64,000 nt of DNA from Petrosia ficiformis (Eukaryota; Porifera; Demospongiae; Haplosclerida; Petrosiidae): contig OX345641.1 of NCBI GenBank assembly GCA_947044365.1, positions 5,667,847 to 5,731,846 of the forward strand, given 5' to 3'. The notes below the pieces were generated by a model that saw nothing but the letters and a program-made list of their open reading frames with translations, was not told where the DNA came from and made no database searches. This document shows, in pieces, positions 48,579-61,858 of the stretch. A program made the position numbers and the translations under genes. Position 1 is the stretch's first letter, and every line of letters starts with the position of its first letter.

Positions 48579-48584
48579 AATAAA
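48579..48584 (+). terminator. Polyadenylation signal, gene B
   Basis: AATAAA 16 bases after the stop, at the same distance as in gene A. Confidence 0.5.
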
Positions 48585-51065
48585 CACAGTGTTTTCATAT
48601 TATTAGTGTATAGGAACTGCCTCTTTTTTGTTTAGCTTTGTATTTTCATGCTGATGTTATTATTATGAAAACTAATAGAGATTTTTATATTATCGTCATA
48701 TTAATTATGTGGATCTAGACAGAAGAGAGAAAGAGAGATATGATAAAAGTGATTGATTTGACATACTGATGAAGAGTAGGAGAGCTGGAGAATCTGACGC
48801 TCAGGAGTAAAGAAGCCAGGGTCTAGAGATTATGAAGAATGCATTTTTATATATCAATTCAATGTATTATACACATTATTTATGTATAACAATAATTATA
48901 TATAATTATATTATGTATATATGCACAATAAAATAGTGAATGGTGTTCAAATGTCAGCATAATTACTGGTCCCAAAAATACAGAGACAAACATCTTGTTG
49001 CATGTGTGGGTTGGTTATTTCATTAGGTATACATGAGCCCAGTTAACCTTGTTAAAATGCCATTGGCTGACAGAGTCAGGAGATAGATTTAGCATCATAT
49101 ATACAGCCAATTTTGATTGCTTTGTGTCGATCACATGTACTTCAAAATAGTAGTCCATGAAGAATCGAGATGGATAATGGCAACAATCGTAAGTGGTTGT
49201 TTGGTAGATCAAGAAATTTGAACACATTAATTAAGTATACTCTACAAGACATTTTAAATTAATGTAATGCTGATATATACTATGGAGGGATTAAACATAA
49301 TAGGCCTTATGATGTGTGTGAAGGTTAATCTTTCACCAAACATAATACAATATCCACCAGATTCATAAAGACATATCGCATGTTCCTCACATAACATGGA
49401 AATATCCCATGTCTTTGTGTACTGTCTTAAGGATCCTATCATGCATTTGTCTCGTTTCCTTACAAGATTCCCTTGTCACAGATCGTGAAACCTCTATTTT
49501 TTTATAGTGCTAATATTATTTATATTTTTAGTAACACTAACAGTCCAAATGCAACTGGAATGGTGCTAAAAGTATTTTGATAGTTCAACAAACAAAATAA
49601 TGAGAAATTATAATAATAATACGAACAGAAAGATTTTGCCAGTTTAGCCATTCTGCATCGATTCTCTGCCTTAACAACAATCATTGGGCATGTAGAAGAT
49701 GTTGGTAGTCATAAAAACACGAGATATCCACTGGTATGTGTGTATTAGTTTTGATTTCAGCAAATCACTTGCAATTGAAATGTATGGGTAAACATTTTCC
49801 CACCATCCCTACAGTATTACTGTACTCTATCATTGTATATAACAAAACTACATGTACACCCCACCTTATATATAGCTTGAATTGATGATGATGCATATTG
49901 TAACCATACAAAAAGTATCCTATATTTAAATGTAAACCAAAGACAGTTATCTTTGGTTAACATGATACCGAAAAGACTAGAAGACCTTACAGCCAAGGGA
50001 ATCAACATATTATATACAAGTAACCACCACATCCATCATAAAAAATTTATGCAAATTTTCATTCACACTTCATACACCCACACTGTGTTGTATATATGAA
50101 CTACAGTCTGGTATAGCCTGACCCTTTGCTTGCAGAGGGTCTGGCTAAGCAGAGGTAAGACTCAGTTCATGTGATCAGTTTGTGGTTCTAACATCATGCA
50201 TGTCTAACATGTTACGTATGAATTGTTGATAAACCCAAATATGACATCCAAATGAAGCAAGTACAATATGAATATAGTCCCTAGTAGAATGCAAGTACAA
50301 TATGTGATGAACCATTTAATGATTCTACTCAGAGTCTTGTCATCCTACTAGTACTTAGATGCTACTAGTATTGAAGTTACCAATACATGCAATATCTGTA
50401 ACTTCAGTTGCAGATGGATTTGATTTTGTGTTCGTATGTCGTTTTCAGGGCAAACCATGGACAATCTGAATATCATTACACTGAACAGATTGTTTCGACC
50501 TATTGGGTCTCATCAGCATGGTGTATGCCAATTTTACAATCCAATATATTGCTACATTGGATAGAATGACAAGACCTAATTTTCAAAAAAGGGACCTTCT
50601 TTTGAAAACTGATTTGGTCAAATGCTTACTTTCAATCGATGACTATTCTGTCATTTTGCACAGGAAGTCAATGAAGTTTGGTCCATGAACAGCTATCATT
50701 AATTTTTAAATGTTGTTGGATTTCTATACAAAATGGCTGAATATCATGTGAATGTGTGTATTTTCTGGAACAAGGCTCCTTTTTGAATATAAGGTCACCT
50801 CTATTATTTCTATGGTACCTCCGGTTCAATAGACACTATATACATCACAGTGAGAGCACCAACACAAACACACACAGACACACATACATGTGGCTGAAAA
50901 TGGGTCAAATGTTTTACCCATATTGCAAAATTAATACACCATGAACCTGATGATGTATGCTGTTAGGAAAAGATGATGTAGACAGACTTCACAAGTTATT
51001 GGAGGAAGACCTTTCTGTTTAGAGGAAAACGAAGATGAGGAACAAAGTTGAAAATTTTAGTCGTA
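48585..51065. other. Intergenic, copy B
   Basis: Counterpart of 9875-12360, with the hairpin at 50105-50162. No gene seen. Confidence 0.6.
50105..50162. repeat. Small hairpin element, copy B
   Basis: Same sequence as 11414-11471. Confidence 0.6.
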
Positions 51066-51069
51066 TAGA

Positions 51070-52530
51070 GAATGAGTGAATGAATGGTCAAAACGATGTA
51101 TGGATGAATGGGTAGATGAAGGATGGATGGATGGATGATCGGATGGTTGAATGGGTGGGTGGCTGGGTGGATTGATGGTTGGATGCATAGAAAGATGCAT
51201 GGATGGATGCATAAATGCATAAAAGGGATTTTAGATGGTTGCATGAATGGATGAATGAATAGAAAGATACATCTACTAGATGCAAGTATGGATGGATGAA
51301 TGGATGGATTGATGGATGGATGGATGGATGGATAGTTGGAAGGATGGAAAGATAGATGGATGGATGGATAAAAGAATGGATGATGAATGAATAGACAGGT
51401 GGATGGATGGATTAATGGATTGAAAGATGCATGGATGAATGTACAAATAGATAAAATGAAATTTTGATGGTTGCATGAATTGATGGATTAATAGACTCAA
51501 TAGAGAGATACATGTACTAGATGAAATGATGGATGGAAATATGGACAGATGGATGGATTCACGAGTAAATGAATGAATGTGTGGAAGTGAATATTAATGG
51601 TTGTATGAATGGATGGATGGATGGATGAACTGATGTATGGATGGATAAATAGGTAGATGGATGGAGAGATATGAGGATGGAAAGATGCATGGATGGATTT
51701 ATGAATAGACAAAAGGAAATTTAGATGATTGCATGAATTCATGGCTAAATGGAAATATACATGTACATGTACTAGATAAAAGGATGGATGAACAGATGGG
51801 TGGATGAATGAATGAATGTGTGGAAGGGATTATAGATGGTTGTATGAATGGATGGATCAATAGAAAGATACATGTGCTAGATGAAAATATAGATAGATAG
51901 ATTGATGGATGGATGGATAGATAGATGCATAGGTGGATGGATGGATTGATGGGTGGTTGGATGAATGGAAAGATGCATAGATAGATATTTGAATAGATGA
52001 AAGGAAATTTAGATGGTTGCATGAATCAGTGGATGAACCGAGAGGTACATGTACTAGATGAAAGTATGGATGAATGGATGGATTGATGGATACATAGACA
52101 GATACACGAGTGGATGGGCAGATGGAAAGATGGATATATGGATGGATGTATCACTAAATGAAAGAAAATATAGTTACATATATGAATGGATGGATGAAAG
52201 AAAGATAGTTGGATGGATGGATGGATAGAAGGATGAATGAATGGATAGATGAAAGGAAATTTAGATGGTTATATGAGTGGATGGATAGAAATGATACCTG
52301 TAATAGATGAAAGTATGGATGAATGGATGGATGGATGGATGGATGGATGGATGGATGGATGGATGTCTGAATGGATGAATAGGAGGATGGATCGATTAAT
52401 GGATGGATAGACGGATGGATGAATGAATGGATAGATGGATGCATGGAAATGTGATGATTGTATGAATGGATGGAGAATATAAATGATAGATTGATACAGT
52501 GTAGATAGATAGATGATTTAATGGAGGAAA
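51070..52530. repeat. GGAT field 1, copy B
   Basis: Counterpart of 12370-13830. Unit numbers differ locally (for example longer exact GGAT runs at 52325-52365). Confidence 0.9.
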
Positions 52531-52534
52531 AGAT

Positions 52535-53780
52535 GGATGTACAGAAGGTTGCTGCTATAATACCACCTTCTTCAGTATACTACTGTGTATCTTCATGTTA
52601 CTTTTATGTACTTTTGGTAAAATTAACAAAAATGATACAATTCATTAATTGTTGGTGATTCTTCTAATTAGTATGTACATATACATGTATAATATCCAGG
52701 ATTCATCAGTACAGGATGTAATTTGATAAATATTGTGTATGATCCTATCACAAGAATGTTACATGTATTTGTTATCTGATACTAATTCAAGTCCATTGTA
52801 CAATCCTAGACTCGTAGACTTTCTCACTTCCCTTATGAATATAATTATGATGAAACTCTTAAGTCATGAATGAATCAAACCAAAAAGGAAAAGTTATTGT
52901 CATTCCGTAGATGATTAGAAAAATGTTCATAACCTCAGTTCTAAAATTAATCACAATTCCATTTTATCTGCACTGTTTGATACAGTTGTAAGTATACATA
53001 CAATCATACTTGTGTTGCCCTATTTCAATTCTACAATTCCATTTAATTATATTATATATATATATAATATTATATATATATACATGTATAATAATATTAT
53101 TTATACATGTAAATATTATATATATCATTATTATATAAACTTATATATGAATAAACAAAAATGTTTTAAAATTGAAAGAGTATGTTGGGATATATATCAA
53201 ACAGAAAAAGCCCAGTAACAAGATTGAGGATGGTACATGTACCATAGCAACAAAAGTAAGCACAACTTCCACATAACAACCACTACACAAGTACTGCTTC
53301 TTTGCAGATGTGGGAAGATCACAATAAGTATGGTCCTCATAAATACTACCTCACCAAACTTATTAATATTACATCATTAACGATTCATGTGAGCTGTTTC
53401 TAAGCACATTGTAGCAAGATAATTCTTGTGTTAAATCCATGTGAGGGAAAGGGCAGCCCATCTCACTGTAATCACTAGTGATAAATCCAAGTTGGACATG
53501 CTTACATGTATGTGTACGGAAACAGAACCAATGCTAGAAAGTATAGTGAAGAGTGAGACATTTTAAAAGTCAAATCTGAGAAATCGCTAATTGTTTTCTG
53601 TTATGTTTGATGACTTCACCAAATTTTGTCCCTGTTTAATTATTTCCCTATATGGTATACCTTACTTTCAATTGCATGTATTATATTTAGCGATTCTAGC
53701 AACTAATATATCAATTGCTAAAATTACTACACACTAAAAAATCACTTTTCAATAATACGACAATTACTGTATTAATAGTA
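52535..53780. other. Non-coding stretch, copy B
   Basis: Counterpart of 13835-15055. No gene seen. Confidence 0.6.
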
Positions 53781-54100
53781 TAAAAGGGATGAAATAGATG
53801 GGTAGATGGGTGTATGAATGGATGGATGGATGGATAGACAGAAAAATAAATACATAGATGGATGGGTAGATGGCCGGATGAATGAATAAATGGATGATGG
53901 ATGGATGGATAAATGTATGGATGGATTGATTGATTGATGGATCTATCCATCCACCATCCATTTATTCATTCATCCGCCCATCTACCCATTCATCTATGTA
54001 TTTATCTTTCTGTATATCCATCCATCTATCCATCCATCCATCCATTCATACACCCATCCACCCATCTACCCATCTATTTCATCACTTTTATACTATTAAT
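53770..54100. repeat. Palindromic GGAT segment, copy B
   Basis: 53770-53935 (starting TTAATAGTATAAAAGG) reappears inverted at 53940-54100 (ending CTTTTATACTATTAAT). Copy A has only the forward arm. The arms total about 330 bases and abut the hAT fragment. Confidence 0.8.
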
Positions 54101-54731
54101 TCGGTAGGAAGATGATAGGGATTAGGGGGGCTAAAGAAATTTTATCATAATTATAATGCAATATGAACTAGTACATTAGTGATGGCAAAGTACTTAACAA
54201 ATAACTAAATAATTTGCACGTCTCGCATTCATTGTTACAAATTGGTTTGCAATATTAATTAAATTCAATTGGTCTGTACGGTCCTTGTGTATATGTGCTG
54301 ATAATACATTGTTGAGTCTTTTCTGGGTGATTATTGATCTCAAATAAGTCTTGAGCCTTCTCAGTGATGAGAAGGTTCTCTCTGCTGTGGCTGATGTCAT
54401 TGGCATAGTCAAGTAAATGATCAAAAGCTTGTGCACTTCGGTGAACATTGACTTTCCCAAGTCACTACTGTTCATAATTTCGCAGATGGTACTGATTGTA
54501 GTTATCTTCTTAACAACTTGGCTGACTGCACTTGCTCGAACAAAGCCTAAATTTGTTAATTTGTTTTTAACTGATGTTGTGATGCACTTGAGTTGGTGCT
54601 GTGCTGATCATTACTGTGCAAAGTACCCATTCTGAATATTAGGGGGGCGGGGGCTAAGCCCCTCTTAGATGAATTTTAGGGGGGCTCTAGCCACCCTTGC
54701 CCCCCTTGCCCCCCTGCTTCCTACCCCTATG
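54101..54731 (-). mobile_element. hAT element fragment, copy B only
   Basis: Outer sequences CGGTAGGAAG and the inverse CTTCCTACCCCTA look like hAT ends, the left one truncated. The right end is very G-rich when read on the minus strand. It encloses the transposase C-terminus at 54194-54475. Absent from copy A. Confidence 0.75.
54194..54475 (-). pseudogene. hAT transposase C-terminal dimerisation domain
   Basis: 93-residue frame with VHKLLIIYLTMPMTSATAER and TFSSLRRLKTYLRS, then RLNNVLSAHIHK. This is the conserved hAT dimerisation signature (MTSATAER.FSSLRRIKTYLR). The rest of the transposase is missing. Confidence 0.9.
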
Positions 54732-54734
54732 GGA

Positions 54735-55170
54735 TAGATGTATGGATGGATTGATTGATTGATGGATGAAGAGATGAATAGATGGATGGATAGACAGAAA
54801 AATAAATTGATAGATGGATGGGTGGATGAATGGATGGATGAATAGATGGATGGGGAGATGGGGAGATGGATGGATAGACAGATAGATAAAAGGGATGGAA
54901 TAGATAGATGGATGTGCAGATGGATAGATGGACTGATGGATGGATGGATGGATGAATGTATGGATGTATGGATGGATTGATTGATAGATGGATGTAGATA
55001 GAAAGAGAGAAGGAATAGATGGATAGGTGGATGGATAGATTGATAGATGCATAGATGGATGGATGGATGGGTGTATCAATGGATGCATGGATGGATAGAT
55101 GGATGGATGGATGGATCGATAGATAGATAGATGTATGGGTGGATGATTGAATGGATGAGTGGATGGATGA
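54735..55170. repeat. GGAT field 2 remainder, copy B
   Basis: Resumes at the sequence equivalent to about 15190 of copy A, shorter and rearranged. Confidence 0.85.
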
Positions 55171-55470
55171 CACTGATTGGATATTAAACATTGAGACCCA
55201 CCTCAATTCCATGAGGTAAACCTTGTATCCAAAGCTCCTGCTAGATGAGAAAAAGAGAATTGAGGAATATAAAAAAACATTATAATAGAACAATGTAGGA
55301 AAAATGAATGCTTTGCAATCACTATTAATAACATACTGATGACTCTCATTTCTGAAACTAACAACACACATGTAATATTATTATCACAGTATGATAGTAC
55401 ATGTGTACTCTCTGTAGGAATGACATGGAAAACAATGATCACCACCACATTTCATCCATCCATCCATCCG
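55165..55470 (-). other. Unidentified conserved block, copy B first instance
   Basis: Counterpart of 15685-16012 with a 48-base deletion near 55225. The minus-strand frame is kept through KAFIFPTLFYYNVFLYSSIL. Confidence 0.4.
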
Positions 55471-56350
55471 TACATCTGTCCATCCATCCATCATATCTGA
55501 AACTGATACACATATTACATTTGATGAAAAGTCTATTTTAAAACCTTCATCATTAAGTCATTTTATACAGGATTCAATGATATATTGTATTCAGTTAGAG
55601 TAGTCATTAGGCTTTTTAGTAAACACATTTTACTGGCTTCCCGTACAAAATGGCCGAAGGTAAGAAATTCCTCAAATCATTATACAAGCAATGATACCAT
55701 TTTGTATGGAAAGTCATGTGAAATATGATAGTATGGTATTATACAAATAGGATATAGGAAGGAAAATATCATGTGCATGGATACCTTTTGAGTTCTTAGA
55801 AGTACATGTAATTACAGAAATCTCACACTTTAAGAAGATACAGTGTACATGTACATGAAGAAAAAAGCATCTTTATGATTGGTGATGAGTACAAAGTTTT
55901 CCTACATTTTTATGGCCCGAAGGGCCATCCCTATGATTGCTTTCCCACGGGTTCGATGTATGATTGTATACATGTTTGTGGCCACTTACACTAGTATGCA
56001 TTGTATACGTAGTCAAGGAAGTTACGTCATTCCGGGGGCTCGGTCAATTAATTTGCGTGGTGCATAAAAGAACGCGCGGTCAAGCTCTATAGACCAGCAG
56101 AAAAAAACCCGAGAAAGAAAGCTGTGTAGCTTACGTAGAAACTGGAACTAATAGCTAGCTATTCTACCTGAAATATATTCCTATAGTTTTACAAGGTCCT
56201 TTAAAATGTAAGCAGAGTAGATAATCAAAATAATAACAGTTACTATAATAGGCTGTGTTTCTGGCACGATAAAGGTAGCCATGAGTACTGAATCCTGCAC
56301 ACCACAAAGCAGTCATAGGGATACCTTTTTTCTCTCTATATATACATGTA
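55471..56350. other. Non-coding with a possible 5' exon, copy B
   Basis: Counterpart of 16045-16840. ATGGCCGAAG at 55650-55659 followed by GTAAGA is kept. Confidence 0.25.
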
Positions 56351-56354
56351 CCTT

Positions 56355-57220
56355 GTTTAGATGGATGGTTGGATGGATGGATGGATCAATGGATGGATGG
56401 AATATGGATGGATAGAAGGAATATGGATGGATGGATCCATGGATTTATAGATGATGGATGGATAGATAATGGATGGATGGATGCAAATATGGACAGACAC
56501 ATGGACAGATAAATGGACAGTTGGATGGATAGACAAATGGATGAGTAGATAGCAGTATGAACAGCGAAAACGATGGATGATAGATGGATAGCTGGATGGA
56601 TAGATAAAAGAGATGAAATAGACAGATGGATGGGTGGATGAATTCATGGATGAATAAATAGAAGGATGAATGGAAGGATGGATGGATTGACAGATGGATG
56701 GTTGGATAAAAGGGACGGTTAAATGGTTAGATAGATGAATGAATGGATCTATGGATGGACGGATTAATGGATGGATGGATGGATGGATGGACGAACGGAC
56801 AGAAAAATAGATGGATGGATGGATGGATGGAGATATAGATGGATGAATAGATGTTGTGTACCTTCATGAACAGTTACGTATGGTAAAAACAGCTGCTTCC
56901 ACATAGATAACAAGGGTACACCAAAATGAAGATACTCCATCAGGTGTGCAATGGATTAGATTAAAGAGCTAGAATCCATAAATGATTGACAAAAACTTCA
57001 GTACAGCGTTTCTAACTGGATGGATGGAAGGATGGATGGATGGTTGGAAGGATGGATGGATGGATGCATGGATGGATGGAAGGATGGATGGATGGATGGA
57101 TGGATGGACGAACGGACAGAAAAATAGATGGATGGATGGATGGATGGAGATATAGATGGATGAAAATAAATGTAGATGGTACTATGAATGAATGGAAAAA
57201 AGGGATAGACAGAATGGATG
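56355..57220. repeat. GGAT field 3, copy B, with inserted unique block
   Basis: GGAT tracts at 56355-56845 and 57015-57220 surround about 165 bases of unique sequence (TGTACCTTCATGAACAGTTA onward) that recurs at 57719-57882. Confidence 0.85.
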
Positions 57221-57532
57221 AATGATTATTAATCATTGCTCCAAAACTAACTGTGATTATAGAATGATATACATGTACATGTGATACATTATAAAGTTGT
57301 TCTATATATCATTCATCACATTATGATGAGCAACCTCTAGTTGAAAGTCACAACCTATATTGTACATGTATTTTCTTCCCTTTCTCACAGCTACAGTATT
57401 TCCGCTCTGTTGTATACTTGTTGAAATATTTCGTAACAGAGTCATTCACATAGTTTTTCCATTATTAAGAATTACATAGGTTTTGGCCCCACAGTTAATT
57501 ATACTTTTTCTATATATGACAAACATACATGT

Positions 57533-57710
57533 ACATGTACACATAGTGGTACGTACTTGTACATGTGTACATGTATAATATGCACTCTGTAGATGTACAT
57601 GTACACATAGTCACATACATGTAGTGGTATCTACTTGTACATGTACAATGTGCACTATGTAGATGTACATGTACACATAGTGAAATCTACTTGTACATGT
57701 ATAATGTGTT
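57533..57710. repeat. 56-bp satellite, copy B (about three units)
   Basis: Same unit as 17560-18838 but much shorter, and without the hAT MITE. Confidence 0.85.
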
Positions 57711-57715
57711 CATGC

Positions 57716-58045
57716 AGTTGTGTACCTTCATGAACAGTTACGTATGGTAAAAACAGCTGCTTCCACATAGATAACAAGGGTACACCAAAATGAAGATACT
57801 CCATCAGGTGTGCAATGGATTAGATTAAAGAGCTAGAATCCATAAATGATTGACAAAAACTTCAGTACAGCGTTTCTAACTGGATGGATGGAAGGATGGA
57901 TGGATGGTTGGAAGGATGGATGGATGGATGCATGGATGGATGGAAGGATGGATGGATGGATGGATGGATGGTTGAATGAATGGATGGACACTTAGATGGA
58001 GGGAGGGATGGATGGCTAGATGGATGGATGCATGGACATACATGT
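57716..58045. repeat. Second copy of the unique block plus GGAT field 4, copy B
   Basis: 57719-57970 repeats 56855-57105 almost exactly, including the start of the GGAT tract. It replaces most of the satellite. Confidence 0.85.
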
Positions 58046-59445
58046 ATACAGGAATAGATGGCTGTGCTATAACTTTGTATCTGAAATGTAATGATGTCTA
58101 TGTATGTTTTGAACTCTGCAATGCTCTTGTAATGTTATGCTCTTTTGGCTTGTGCATAAGACTATATAAATAGAAGATGATTTCTGAGTAAACAGATTTC
58201 ATAAGAATTGTTCTACCATTAATTCAATTTACCACAGGCTGAATGGAAAAAAAGAAGGATGTATAGATACACAAATGTGTGGAAGGATGAATGGATGGAA
58301 GGATGGATGGATATATGGATGCATGTATAAATGGATGGGAATAAATGTAAATCAATAACTACATGGATGAATGGAAGGATGAATAAATGTATGGCTGGAT
58401 GGAGGACAGTGTTGTTGCTAACTCTTTCAGTTTTGCAACAGAGACATATTCGAAATTATTATAACCACACCCACCTTGATCAAGCATATAATGGTGAGGT
58501 GTGGCTCAGCATCACAAATGCAGCTTCTTTGCAACTTTCTGGACCTCCTGGAGCAATCTAACACTCACCACAACCTTGCTTACCAATTACTGCAAACAGA
58601 GGCATCCACTCAAGTCTGCAAGCAGACGGTATTTTTCACTTATTCTCCCAACATCCCTTTCTCTCTCACTAGAACCAGCTAGAAAGCAAGTCTATACATC
58701 ACACATACATCAACATCCCATTCTGATCTCCTTTTACTTTTTTTTTAATTTTTTTTAAGTACCCTAAGCTAACTTCAAAGTAACATCAAAGGGCGGACAC
58801 TTGAATCAAAGCACCGCCCGACCACATCCAACAAAGCGTGGCCGTTTTTGACAATAGAATGCCGACATGCCGCCACCACATTGGCATACTCTCGTAATCT
58901 ACAGTAATTTGGGGCGTGGTACATCCAAGATCCCGTGAATTGCAGTTTGAATTCAGTATTCTATTAAGTTGGATACACTTCCTCTCTGACAGGATGTTGT
59001 AAAATTACAACATTAAAAAACTGAAAGGGTTAAGCTCGTTTGGCGTGCCTCTGACGTTCTCTAGGCAATTCCAAATGCAGTGATCAGTGCTTCGATGCAC
59101 CATTGTTATTGATTTTCAGAAAATTAATTAACTTTTGCTTGGGCGTTATTCAGAATACGCCTGCCTCGGCTACGTGTTCTACTGTCCTTACCTGTTCCCG
59201 TGATTCAAAGCAGCTAAAATCGAGTTGCTTCGTTGCTTTAGAGTCTCGCTCAGAGTTAGAAGTGAAAGTGACAGTCTTTAATAAGTTTATGAAATGTATA
59301 ATACATGTATATATTTATGTAATTTCTAGCATGTTGTTTTGATGCATTCCAGGTATTGTATGACGCAACATAATCTTTTCAACTGGGTCTGACAAAGAAA
59401 AACATAACAATTTGATGGACATATATCATTTCTTAGCAGCAACAA
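58046..59445. other. Non-coding stretch, copy B
   Basis: Counterpart of 18991-20350, with a roughly 35-base insertion near 59074. No gene seen. Confidence 0.5.
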
Positions 59446-59449
59446 TGAT

Positions 59450-59840
59450 GGAGGAATAGATGGATGATTACCAATGAATGGATGGATGGATGGATGAATG
59501 GATAGATGATTGGATGGATGGATGAATGGTTGAATGGATGGACGGATCCATGTAAATGGCTGGATGGACGGATTAAATTAATGATGAATATATGGATGAT
59601 TACTAATATAGATAGTAGTGTGAATGGATATTGAGAAGACCATGATTGATGAACATTATAAAAATCACTTATTCCTAAGTATTGGAAGTATGAACAGTGA
59701 ATGGACGGATGGATGAATGGATGGATGGATGGATGGATGAATAGATAGATGGGTGGATGAAATGGATAGATGGATGTTGAGCTGGATAGATACATGTACA
59801 TGTGTAGGATGAAAAGATATATGGATGGATGAGCTGATTG
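59450..59840. repeat. GGAT field 5, copy B
   Basis: Counterpart of 20355-20745. Confidence 0.85.
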
Positions 59841-60175
59841 AACACTAAACTGTGAGAAGATCTCTTTTCCATGAGGCAAACAAACATCTTCCAAATACCA
59901 ATAGTATTCTTATCAGGTGGAATGAATCTGGTTCTAAAAATGGCATACGTAAATTCATTGTCTTCAAAGCTCCTGCCAGATGATAAAAGGAGAATTGTGG
60001 AATATAAAGAAACATTATAATAGAACAATGTAGGAAAAATAAATGATTTGTAATCATTATAAATTATTGCTGATGACATTCCCATTTTGAAACCAAACAA
60101 AATAATATTATTATTAGATAGTATGATAATACTGTCTATGTAGGGATGATATGGGAAACCCATACATTTCTATCA
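59840..60175 (-). other. Unidentified conserved block, copy B second instance
   Basis: Counterpart of 20760-21070. Frame kept on the minus strand. Confidence 0.4.
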
Positions 60176-60194
60176 TGCATTCATCCATCCATCC

Positions 60195-61342
60195 ATCATG
60201 AATACAAATGATTACTATTCAACTACATATTTTGTACAGGAAGACAATTTAAATATGATCTGAAGTCCACACCTACTAGATACCTAATTTAGTTACCTTA
60301 TAAAATGGTTGAATAGCTAGCATTCAAATATAAGCAATTGATTGAAATCATTATCCAAATATCTCTACATTCACATGTAATCTAAACAGAAATGACATCA
60401 GTGTACCACCCTTCTGATCTATCATCTCACACTATAACCATTAATATAATTTTATCATGATTAATCTACACAATTCAACATTCCTCTCCATTCTATCAGG
60501 AGACATACAATTATCAGATGATATCATACTAGATACTAATGACATAGAATCTCTTTATCCTTCATTCCCTCAAAACAGAATGTATGAACATAATTATTTA
60601 TGATGAAATATGTAACAACATACAACTAATTCCTTTCAAACATAATCTAATAATAAAACTACTACATACACACATCAACTACATGTGTATAACTAATTTG
60701 AATTTAGAATATTTACCTTTCAATAGACTGGGATGGTATTTATTGGGAGTTGAATTTTCTACAACTATTATAAACACCTACATATCCATAATCTTATGAA
60801 ACTATACATGTATATAAACACAACCACACAAACCACACCTACTAAAAAGATAAATATATGATATAATGATCATTAGGACTAATACTGCAGAAGAATCACT
60901 ACATCCCTTAACACATTCCACTCCTCCATATACTTCACCACACAAGGGGCCATAAATTTGTGTATTTGTGTTTAAGTATGCATAAGTACATAAATTTAAG
61001 TGATTATACTCAAGTCAACTAAGAAATAATTTTAAAGTTGTTGTGTTTAATCATTGCTTTGTGTATCAAGCACTTTTCAAGCACTGTGATTACAAAGTGT
61101 ATTCAGTGTGTCATTAATCAGTGTTATGATAGTTATTAGTCATGTTATATTTGTACAGATTGTTTATTGTGTTTAATATAATTTAAGTACTTTATGTGGC
61201 ACTTGTGGTTAGACTTAAATGCTTGTGCTTGTACTTGACAAATCTTAAATCTTACTAGTACTTCAGCACATTTTGAAGTACTTGAACCAATGTCTGCACT
61301 TCACATACTCCAAAAACTCAATAGATTTCATGAATTGACAAT
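60195..61342. other. Non-coding stretch, copy B
   Basis: Counterpart of 21120-22247. No gene seen. Confidence 0.5.
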
Positions 61343-61350
61343 ATACATGT

Positions 61351-61850
61351 CAGTGATGTCCCTAAAGCGCGTTTAGCGCGTTTTTTGCGTGCTTTAAAAT
61401 CATAAATGGAAGTACACGCCCACTTATTTGCGCGTGGGCGGGCGTGCACAACGCCCGTGTTTAAAACAGCTATAACAGCATGGCACATCAAAGTAAACTG
61501 GGAGGAGGACTTTCTTTACATAGAGGGAAGGACTGTGGTGAGCCAAACACAATGAGGAAAATACAGAGTGAGTGGGAGGAAGGCAGGCCCTGGCTTTACT
61601 TTGATATTACTGAAGATGGAATGTTCTGTAAGGTCTGTAAGAAATGGGATAGAAAACCTTAGGAGTAGAAATCAAGTTTGGAACCAAGTGCCTTGCATTT
61701 GATTTCATTCAAATTTCATTCTAAGACATGAGCAATCTGAGTATCTGACCAGCACAAGGTAGTCTATTAATTAAAGTGGGTGAGGTCGATTAAATTCAAT
61801 AATAAGTGGGTGTGGCTGCGCGCTTGCCCAAATTTCTGGGGGAAACACTG
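61351..61850 (+). mobile_element. hAT-derived element, copy B
   Basis: Same insertion as 22256-22753, with the duplication ATACATGT at 61343-61350 and 61851-61858. The zinc-finger remnant at 61480-61662 is open, with a few residue changes. Confidence 0.9.
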
Positions 61851-61858
61851 ATACATGT

